Shown here piece after piece: positions 54,101-61,450 of a DNA stretch of 64,000 nt. The notes beneath the pieces are model-generated. The model was not told where the DNA came from. It did no database searches and saw only the letters and a program-made list of their open reading frames with translations. The stretch is from Pelecanus crispus (taxonomy: Eukaryota; Chordata; Aves; Pelecaniformes; Pelecanidae): assembly GCF_030463565.1 (NCBI RefSeq), contig NC_134643.1:74831721-74895720 (forward strand). The letters are read 5' to 3'. Every line of letters begins with the position of its first letter. The first letter of the stretch is position 1. A program made the position numbers and the translations under genes.

Positions 54101-55617
54101 TCATAATTTTAAAGAGCTTAGTACGAATAGCCGCCATGGAGAAAGAAACCTCTTCCATCAAGATCTCATTACAGTTCACTTAAGTATAAAAAAAAGAACA
54201 GCTAAAAAAATGCATATCTATATATATCCATCCCAGGTGAAGGATTCAACCCACTTTATCTTTAATCATGTATAAGTTCTATAGAAAACTGAGATTTCTC
54301 TCTTACCTGTAGAAAGAAGTAAGCTTTCAGAGAGGAAATCAGAAAGTCAATACTAAAAAATCCACCTATTAAAACCTTCCTGTTATCTGGAGAGTTAAAC
54401 TACTATTGTCAAGCTTTTAACTCAGGTGTATGATTAAAAAACACTTCATATGGTCAAGTTCAATTAGTGCACAATGTGAAAACTCTCCATATTTACCGTC
54501 CCATTAGGAACTGAGGCATCACTGACAAAAATGCTCCTAAGGACATGATGAGACATCCAACAGCAATTATTTTTGGTCGATGAACTCTTGGTCCAAGGTA
54601 GCTCACCAACACCATTACCATTAAGTTACCTGCATCAACAGGAAAGAGAACCAGTAAGATTACAAAAAGAGATTTTTCTTAGGAGAAAAATGTATTAAGA
54701 AGCAGTATTCATCCACTTTCAAAGAAAGTACACACACCTATCTCAAAGCTGCCATCAATAATGCCAACAATTGATGATGAGATTTCAAATCTCCTTTCAA
54801 TTTGACTGGACATGCTCTTCATGTAGCTTCCAGACAATCCTTTGGCAAAAAAGGAAAAAGCTAGAGCTCCAAGAAATATCTGAAGAGAGAAAATAATTGA
54901 GTTTGCAAAGAAATATTTTTTTCTTCATGGCTGGATGCCTGAGCAACCTACTCAAGAAACACAAAAGTCAAATGCTTTGCTTTCTAATTCTTTGTGAAGA
55001 GATTCTTCCTATTGTTTTCATTAAACCAGAAGATTTTTTCTTTCTCTTTCAGGATGGCCTCTAAAGCCTCTTCTACTGCAAAGAAAAAGAAGTTGACATT
55101 GACCGTGTACACCTTCTACCTTTCTACCACATACTGTTTTAGCTGTTTCCTTCCTTAGGGAAAACTTGCAGCATTAAGTTTTTCATTATTGGTACTATTA
55201 TTATGGCATGTATTATTACTCCTACTTCTCCTGTTCTAAAAAACATGAATAAAAAGGAATAGCTGCAACTACCACTATGACTACAGCATACCACTAAATG
55301 ATTCCTTAGTAAAATATGGCCTCTTTTTTTTAACTGCTGAACACATTTATTGACTTCTATGTGCTTCAAATCACAACATAGAGCATTGTTTCCAACACTT
55401 GTAGTGTCAAACAGTGTCATACAGAACTAACTGAATTTTGATAGAACTTCAAATTGTCATTTTCAGTATTCCAGAGAAAATATGTGGTGAGGGCTCCTCT
55501 TCATACCTTTAGCTTTGAACAAGTATGGCACATGCTTTTGGCAGGAACTGCGCTGCTGTCGCTGTCCCGGAAGAGTGACTTGTCTTTAAGTTGGCCAGCA
55601 GTGATTTGTTTGTCCAT
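35910..55617 (-). CDS. SLCO1A2: Organic anion transporter, OATP1A-like (14 coding exons, 704 aa)
   Basis: Coding exons in transcript order: 55617-55507, 54879-54738, 54629-54497, 53042-52912, 52692-52546, 47990-47892, 47091-46855, 45698-45534, 44170-43975, 41643-41478, 39898-39717, 38256-38192, 37015-36898, 36132-35910. They join to 2115 nt (704 residues plus TAA) with no frameshift. Seen: signature [13 protein letters not shown] (about 263-275); Kazal-like extracellular loop 5 with about ten Cys; sequons in loops 2 and 5. 1A-like marks are LSGSYMKSM after TM1, YIGL at the exon 5/6 join and [10 protein letters not shown] in loop 5; these, plus its inverted position beside an OATP1B-like gene, support SLCO1A2. 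Mammalian OATP1A2 is about 670 residues; this protein has a longer N-terminus. TM3 has Gln (Q124) where most OATP1 proteins have His, as in OATP1C1. The C-terminus is ETCM rather than the mammalian KTKL. The ATG has a near-ideal context (AACCATGG). Confidence 0.88.
36898..37015 (-). CDS. SLCO1A2: SLCO1A2-like coding exon 13 (TM11, loop 6)
   Basis: 118 nt encoding [20 protein letters not shown] and the [16 protein letters not shown] outer loop. Acceptor TTTCTTTGCAG, donor AG|GTAAGC. Confidence 0.94.
38192..38256 (-). CDS. SLCO1A2: SLCO1A2-like coding exon 12
   Basis: 65 nt encoding [20 protein letters not shown]. The first residue after the junction Arg is Ser, where the plus-strand paralogue has Cys (CVQPE). 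Acceptor TTTTTAG, donor AG|GTAATA. Confidence 0.93.
39717..39898 (-). CDS. SLCO1A2: SLCO1A2-like coding exon 11 (end of Cys loop, TM10)
   Basis: 182 nt encoding [20 protein letters not shown] and TM10 ending [11 protein letters not shown]. It has two N-glycosylation sequons and four Cys. Acceptor CCTTTCAG, donor AG|GTGAAA. Confidence 0.94.
41161..41450 (-). mobile_element. CR1 LINE 3' fragment in intron 10 of SLCO1A2-like gene
   Basis: About 290 bp, sense to the gene. The minus strand runs from the GGCCTGCTGCAATAAGACAA region of CR1 ORF2 through the 3' UTR to an octamer tail. The truncated 5' end lies 27 bp from the exon 10 donor at 41478. ATAATCAT occurs at 41159-41166 and 41450-41457; this may be a target duplication but overlaps the tail repeat, so it is uncertain. 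Confidence 0.92.
41478..41643 (-). CDS. SLCO1A2: SLCO1A2-like coding exon 10 (Kazal-like Cys loop)
   Basis: 166 nt encoding [19 protein letters not shown] and [16 protein letters not shown], six Cys of the Kazal-like loop. Acceptor TTTTTCTCCAG, donor ATG|GTAAAT. A truncated CR1 begins about 27 bp inside the following intron. Confidence 0.94.
43975..44170 (-). CDS. SLCO1A2: SLCO1A2-like coding exon 9 (TM8-TM9)
   Basis: 196 nt, the same length as its paralogue. It encodes TM8 ([15 protein letters not shown]), TM9 and [17 protein letters not shown] at the start of loop 5. The donor GG|GTTTGT is poor, but exon length, phase 2 exit and the match to the next exon fix it. Acceptor CTATTTGCAG. Confidence 0.93.
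45534..45698 (-). CDS. SLCO1A2: SLCO1A2-like coding exon 8 (TM7)
   Basis: 165 nt encoding [21 protein letters not shown]7, and [18 protein letters not shown]. The NVS sequon probably lies at the outer end of TM7. Acceptor CCATTGCAG, donor G|GTAGGT. Confidence 0.94.
46855..47091 (-). CDS. SLCO1A2: SLCO1A2-like coding exon 7 (OATP signature, TM6)
   Basis: 237 nt encoding [13 protein letters not shown] (signature), TM6 ([18 protein letters not shown]) and the long cytoplasmic loop with Pro/Gln-rich sequence. The acceptor TTTTATAG is weak. Donor AAAAG|GTGAAA, the same site that is a GC donor in the plus-strand gene. Confidence 0.93.
47892..47990 (-). CDS. SLCO1A2: SLCO1A2-like coding exon 6 (TM5)
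   Basis: 99 nt encoding [20 protein letters not shown] and WVDIGIVDI. Acceptor TCTCTTACAG, donor G|GTAAGA. It is noticeably GC-richer than most other exons of the gene. Confidence 0.93.
47991..52545 (-). other. Largest intron of the SLCO1A2-like gene (intron 5), no feature seen
   Basis: 4.55 kb between coding exons 5 and 6. It is AT-rich with short A/T runs and no repeat family, RNA gene or additional exon that I can recognise. Its first 130 bp nearest exon 6 are purine-rich on the plus strand. Confidence 0.6.
52546..52692 (-). CDS. SLCO1A2: SLCO1A2-like coding exon 5 (TM4)
   Basis: 147 nt encoding [20 protein letters not shown], then [20 protein letters not shown]. It carries GEAP where most OATP1 proteins have GETP. 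Acceptor GGCCTGCAG, donor G|GTAATA. A 4.6-kb intron follows (47991-52545), the longest in the gene. Confidence 0.94.
52912..53042 (-). CDS. SLCO1A2: SLCO1A2-like coding exon 4 (extracellular loop 2)
   Basis: 131 nt encoding the variable outer loop [20 protein letters not shown], with one N-glycosylation sequon (NSS) and a Ser/Thr-rich end. Acceptor GTTTTGCAG, donor G|GTAAGC. Confidence 0.92.
54497..54629 (-). CDS. SLCO1A2: SLCO1A2-like coding exon 3 (TM2-TM3, Gln variant)
   Basis: 133 nt encoding [19 protein letters not shown] and TM3 ending VMPQFLMGR. The codon for the TM3 position that is His in most OATP1 proteins is CAG (Gln, residue 124). Acceptor GATGCAG, donor CG|GTAAAT. Confidence 0.94.
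54738..54879 (-). CDS. SLCO1A2: SLCO1A2-like coding exon 2 (TM1)
   Basis: 142 nt encoding TM1 ([20 protein letters not shown]) and [19 protein letters not shown]. The LSGSYMKSM run is typical of OATP1A proteins. Acceptor CTCTCTTCAG, donor AG|GTGTGT, where the GT lies in a short GTGTGTGT run. Confidence 0.94.
55507..55617 (-). CDS. SLCO1A2: SLCO1A2-like coding exon 1 (start)
   Basis: Encodes 37 residues beginning [16 protein letters not shown] and ending CSKLK, the cytoplasmic N-terminus. The exon probably begins at 55652 (acceptor TTTTCCAAACAG), giving 35 nt of 5' UTR, so at least one leader exon lies further upstream. Donor AAG|GTATGA. Phase 0. Confidence 0.88.
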
Positions 55618-57790
55618 GGTTTTCCTCCTCCAGATCTGATATGGAGGTGTTCCTGTTTGGAAAATATCACTATGATTAACTATTATTTGCATAAGAATAA
55701 AGGTTCCAATGTTTTTCAGATGTACTAGATGGTGAGACACTACTTGAGACGTCTACACATGGACAACTTTTCTCAGGAAGGAGGTTAAAGAGTGTTCAAA
55801 GTGTCATTGTAATGAATTAAGGATTGGTGCACCTGCTTTGTGAAATCTGCTTTCTAAAAGACTTCAGGACCTTCTTGGATAGAAAGAAAATTTAGAGACA
55901 ACTTGATGACAGTTTTTAGAAATCTTTGTAGAGAAGGGAAGTCCCTAGGCAGCTGGAGGCTAGGAGAGTATGTCAGAGAAAAATCTTCACCATGCTTGAA
56001 CCAATTCTTATATTCTCTTTTAAGTATCTGGTTTTGATCACTGTTCCTGGATAAATGGACCTTTGGTATGATCCAGTATGGTCCTGATATTATGTTATAT
56101 TCATGAGGATTTTCTCTAACTGTGTAATCTATGAATTTGCAGAAATACTGAACCATTCTGTCAACATTCCTATGAGTAGAGTTATTTATTGGATAAATGT
56201 TTGTAGAATCAGACCACAAATGACAACTGAGGAGAAAATAGGCTAAAAGATATGGTAGGTAAAGATGTATTAGGGAAAAAGAGGGCACTAATTAAAAGAA
56301 ACTAATAATGACATTCTTTAAGTCCACAAGTCCCCACAAGTTCCTGCAAGACAGATGATAAATGTAGCTATTTTAATGACACTGCCAAAGTTTTCCATTT
56401 AAAAATTGTCTCTGATACAAGTAGTCATCTTAGCTATGTTGGTTGATGTACATTAAGCTGATGAGGGGAAACCAGCTAATACAGAGAGATCTGGAATGAT
56501 AACAAGGCGAAAAGAGCTATTGCCAAGTTCCTCTGTTGGAAAACTGGTGCAGTAGTACTGAAATCAGTTAGTTCCAATATACATTGACACATGTATTAGA
56601 GGAATATAGAGGAACGTAGGTCAATAAATTGGCCCCCAAGACAGTAGGATCTTAGAAATCCCACTTCGTTTAATTCCTCTGGGAACTTCTCAAAGTTACC
56701 CTATTGCAGGACCCAGAGGCCAGCTGAGCCATGAGTGGAGGCCATATAAGAGTTGTGAGGGATTTTTGGCAGCGGGGGCTGTGGCAGGGTCACAGGCTAA
56801 TCCGCCAAGGTCGCTCTGTTCGTCTGGAGAGCTCAGTTCTCCCAAGCAAGATGCCCAGGAGCAATCTGGACTCTCTGAGAAATGTCCACTCATGCCCAGA
56901 AAGGGCAACACTCTCTTAGCAACCCAACAGCCCCCCGGAAGTTATTCCTAATGATTGTGAATAGGCACTAATGTCTAATAAAGAGATATAAAGCCTCATA
57001 AGCACTCTGACTTAAATTTTGTAGTTTTTAGTTCCAAATCCTACTCCAGTAGGACCAACCAAAAGTGACTACGAAAAGCAAACACATGTATATTTCAGTG
57101 ATTTACATATGAAATTTCTAAAGGTACCTAACCTTCCTTAGACCATCTTCAGCAGCTCACAAATGAAAAAACATTGAATAAAGAAGTTATAGATAATTGA
57201 AGTATGGTGAATTCAGATTTACCCCAATCTTTACAGGATGGGAGCTGAAAGACAGAGTTCTCTAAAGCAAATTCTTTATTGGTTTGTATTTTGCTGATGA
57301 TTAACTTCATGAAACATCTGACTCAGTTAAATAAACAGTATTTGAATCAGTGACATGGTTTTCTTTTCACAATGTTTAATGTTATGCTGCCAGCCTAATA
57401 ATCTACCTTAAACTTATAGAAAATGTTAACTTGTATAAACACTTCTCTTATGCCTAATGAAACAATAACGTTTTCCATAACCACTCCATAAAAATCTGAA
57501 CGTTGGCAAACCAGTGAATCATTGACACCGGTGGAATTTAAAATTAAATTAAGCAAGAAAAATAATACAAGATTTAATTTATGACAATTTTTAAAAATTA
57601 ATTAATGGTCATGAATAGTTTTTATATGGAGGGATAAAACATCCCACTGTCCACAGTGGTTATCCTTTTAAAAAAAAAAAAAATCTAATCTGCAGAATTG
57701 TACCTTTGCACTTTACATAATCTCTTTCAAGTTTAGTGCCACTGAGACGTACAAAAAGCCTAGTCTGTCCTGCACTAGCACCTAACAATT

Positions 57791-57816
57791 AAACAAACAA
57801 ACAAACAAACAAACAA
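57791..57816 (+). repeat. (AAAC)n microsatellite, about 6-7 copies
   Basis: Perfect tetranucleotide run followed by a purine-rich, G-rich stretch, just downstream (in the minus-strand sense) of a candidate leader exon. Confidence 0.95.
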
Positions 57817-57879
57817 ATGGAAAGAAGCAGGAAGGGAGGGTGGGGGGGAGACAGCGAGCGGCAGAGAGAGAGAACTTAC

Positions 57880-57975
57880 TTTGAGTCACTGCGGCATCAG
57901 GCTGTTTCTTTCCCGTGTCCTAGGGCTTTCAGGCTTGAAGCCAGGACAACGTCACAGCAAAAGCGCTGCCTATTC
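57880..57975 (-). other. Candidate non-coding leader exon of SLCO1A2-like gene
   Basis: On the minus strand CAGTGACTCAAA is followed by a perfect GTAAGT donor at 57879-57874. An A/T-rich TTTAAAAAAA box at about 58001-58011 lies some 30 bp before a possible start near 57975. The exon also contains AP-1-like (57882-57888) and CRE-like (57949-57954) motifs. It is 2.2 kb from the acceptor of coding exon 1. The 5' limit is a guess. Confidence 0.3.
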
Positions 57976-60199
57976 CAAGAAGTGGAGCACTCCACTGCAT
58001 TTTTTTTAAACCTTGGATTTCCTTCTTACGGTGATTGCAAAACTTTCCCACAATCACTGATACAAAAGCTTTGCAAAAGAAGGCAGGTTTCTCGTGTTGT
58101 CATTACTTTGGCAGCCTACCTGCCAGCATGCTAGTGGTGCCAGCCTCTCCTGGGAGGAACAACTTGTTTTCTTCACTCTTTTTTTTTTTTCTTCTTTCCT
58201 AAAGTCTACTAAAGCTGCTTTAAACACCTCTCCAGAGGGGACTTCCTACCATCCACCCAACAGCCATGGAGTAGCTCGGCTTATGTACAAGAGCCCTGAG
58301 AGAGCAGGCTCAGTTTTTCCAAGAGTCTTACCTGCAACCTCAAGTAATTTGCACTTCTTGGTGCCTTTGATGAGGGTCAGCAGACATTCTAAGGGATGAC
58401 TTAGCTCCTCAAAGGGCATGAAGTGCATATTGACATCTGCCAGTTTTTGATATGGGCCCTCTGTATCATAATCCTAATGCAGAGGTGCAAGAGGACTACC
58501 CTTGTGGAGACCTAAAGAGAAGTGGATGCTCTCAGGAAATCACAGCCTCCCGTCAAATTCCCTGCCTATTATAAATCAGGATTATTAAACACAACCACAA
58601 GCAGTTCCTGCAGGTGCCAATAGGAGATGTGGGATGACACAGCTACCCCTCCAATCTGACTACAGGCTGGCTAAACAAAAAGAGCGAGCGTATTACCCAC
58701 AGCTAGCCCAGCTCTCACATCCTAACCAACCACAAGTAGAAAATCAGCTCTCATGTCCAACAGGGCACATATAGAGTGCAAACCCACCTAATCCATGTCT
58801 CCTCTAGAGCAGAACTCGCCAGCACAAGGAAAGATTCTGACCCAGAATTCATTCCAGGCATTTTCAACAGTCTCAAGACACAGGTTTTGGTCTTCTGGTT
58901 GCATGTAACAGCACAATGCTCATTTTTGCAGAAACTTGAATTACAAAATCAGATTCACATCTAATTAAAGGAGTATTCTAGTGATTTATAAACATACAAA
59001 AAAAAGAGTTTTATTACTCCAATTACTTCAGGAACTCTGGAAGGAAAAAGCATTGTTCCACCATCCCCTTTTTTTCCAGCGAAAGGTAAACTCCTGAAAT
59101 ACAAACTTTGACAATGTTTTTATGAAAAGCCTTGATTAACGTTTTCTGTATAAAAATACATTAAGAGATTTGCTAAAGATTAAATTAACTCAGTGAAATA
59201 CAGGGAAATGTATTATTTAGTCATGAAAGCTCAAAGAAATAGTAAACTTGCTAAGTCCATAAATATGCAAGTTCTCACTTTCCCCTGAAGCTTGGTAGTT
59301 AACTGCAGACATTCATTTTATCCGCCATATTCACACTTGCTGTTGGATTTTGCTTGATAGAATTTTACAAAGTTTACTGTGATGATTATATATTTATTGA
59401 TTTATTATGGTCTTTATTTAAAGTTTCAATTTTTCTATTTTGCCAGTGGGACTCTATGCTGTCACCAGATACTCAGTGAGCAAATCAAAACGCAGCTCAT
59501 TTCTAGTTATCTTTGAATGCCTTAAATTTTTTTTAAATCTTTAAAATTCTTAGATTCATTCACCAGAATATCACTGAATAAATCAGAATTTGCTTCATCT
59601 GATAATTTCAAATTTACATATACTACAACCTGGATTTGGACTGCTTTTAACTGTGATGATATTGCAAATTTTGGGGAAAAACATACATGAACATCAGCAA
59701 TGGGTCCCCTATTTACCATTGCAGGCTGTCAGCCTGCAACCAGGTGGCGTAACAGAAGTCTGTTGGAAAGGTAACTGCATTGTCTATTAGGAGAGGAGGC
59801 ACAGTTCTCAAAATGAGACACCCAGAAAAAACCCATCAGCACTTCGATAAGTGTATTTTAAAGTTGAATACAAAGAATACAATATCTATAGAGGGTATGA
59901 CACTTCCTGAGATTGTCACACACGGGTGGTAAGATCCACTTACGAGGCAGCACTGCATGGATTCAGTGCAGACACTTCCAGATGAGCCACTCAATCAGTT
60001 TAATCTTTATAGTCAGAGGAGGAAAAAACAAGCATTTCCAAAGGTGCGAGTTGTCTGGTCTGTTTTAGATACTTACTTTAGGTATGAGATGAAATGAACT
60101 CCCGATATGTCCGTGAAAGAAGGCTAGACAGGTTTTGACAACAGAAAGTCAGGAGAGATGAATCCCACCACAAAAGACCTCAGCGCTCCCATAAAAATA

Positions 60200-61450
60200 G
60201 TCTTCCGTAGCTTTTGCAAACTGAGCTCTGGTGTCTGTGACAGCATTTGCCATCATGCCTGTCCATGCAACTCGGTTGTGATATGGCAGCTGCTAACAGA
60301 TGAGGAGAAGGGCCCTTGTTATGGAAGGGCAGTCCCAGGGAGGCAAGCCGCGGCTGCCAGGTCCTGGCCAGCCCAGTAGCACATGCTGGCAGAGAGCAGC
60401 ATCAGCAGCACACATCAGTGCCTCCCCACGAGCCACGGCGTGGGCTGTGGTGGCAGCCACCAGCCTGACAACTGGCTGTACCTTGGCCTTGCCCACGGGG
60501 AACCTGTTCTGCAAGGCCTGTGGTAGCACAGAAACTCAAAAACAGGAGAGCAGGTCACCAACAAGGAAAGGTTTATTGTTGCTGGTGAAGTGTTGCTGCT
60601 TCCTGTGTGACCCAACACTGTCTGTCTGTGGCAGCCTGAAGGACAGCCGTCATGTCTGGTAGTGGTAGGCACTCAGAGGTGAATGCAAGAGCCCCCCGCA
60701 AACAGCCCCAGGAACAGGTCTAGTGGAGGGAGCTGCCTCCCCGAGCCTGGCCGGGTGCTGCGCCGTGTAGCACCAGCAGCCATGTTCCCAAAGCAGGACA
60801 CGGTGTCCCTGACGTGGTGCGCCTGGCTGGCTGCACATCGACGCCCTCGGTGTGTTATGAACCGTGTCAAACGGGTGCAAGATATTCTGTGGCTGAGGAC
60901 AAGCAAGGACTTTCAGAGCGAGCAGGTATACATTCCCATGCTCAGCCGGCTCATTTCTCCGGGAGGTTATTTTGCGTGGCAGGCACTTCAGAAACTGCAG
61001 AGGTTTTAGGCTTGGCCTCCTGCCATGCAGAGGTAAACCAGATGGCAGCTCCCACCCAGGAGGCTGCCCGTTCGGAGCCGCGACTCATTCACCAGCGGAT
61101 GAAGCATTGTGCAAGGGGAACCCGCTTGTCATTGCTTTAGTTGCGCTTGGTTGCACTGATTGAGCTTTACTGCCAAACAGAGCCCCAGCCCCAAGCAGCA
61201 CGATCCCAAGGGCCAAGCCAGCAGCCGAAAGATCATGTGGCGATGCCATGGCAGGGCTGATGTGGCTGCGAGACCACAGCTCGGGGAGCTCAGTCTGCAA
61301 GTCACATCGAGGGTTTCCTCAGGAGTGGGTAGTAGCAGAGGGAGAAGGAACGCAAATTCTGATAGACTGTTCCCTAGTACTGGTGAAACATGGAAGGACA
61401 AGATGTGAAAGAAGAGGGGGGGAGGAGGGGAAGTTAATCCTCTGCTTCAA
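60200..61450. other. GC- and CpG-rich island in an AT-rich background
   Basis: Roughly 1.2 kb that is clearly richer in G+C than its surroundings, with about 35 CpGs by eye. Several overlapping frames of 60-120 codons are open on both strands, as GC-rich DNA gives by chance, and none shows a recognised domain. It could be a CpG island promoter, an old transposable element or a GC-rich non-coding RNA exon. I could not tell which. Confidence 0.45.

Larger units (their letters stand above)
55653..60200. other. Upstream region of SLCO1A2-like gene
   Basis: Contains the likely leader exon(s) and promoter of the SLCO1A2-like gene, a GC-richer stretch at 56690-56945, an AAAC microsatellite at 57791-57816 and a purine-rich run at 57820-57872. 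No coding exon can be supported. The longest frame (55854-56288, minus) starts at GTG, not ATG. Confidence 0.55.

Noticed and set aside
55854-56288. 144-codon minus-strand frame just upstream of the SLCO1A2-like first exon, with a hydrophobic start resembling a signal peptide
   Set aside because: It opens with GTG, not ATG, and the first ATG comes after the hydrophobic part. No domain is recognised, and one frame of this length is expected by chance in 64 kb of AT-rich DNA.
60293-61408. Several 60-120-codon frames on both strands in the GC-rich island, one with a Gly/Leu-rich hydrophobic stretch
   Set aside because: Overlapping open frames on both strands are expected in GC-rich DNA, and none shows a recognisable domain.
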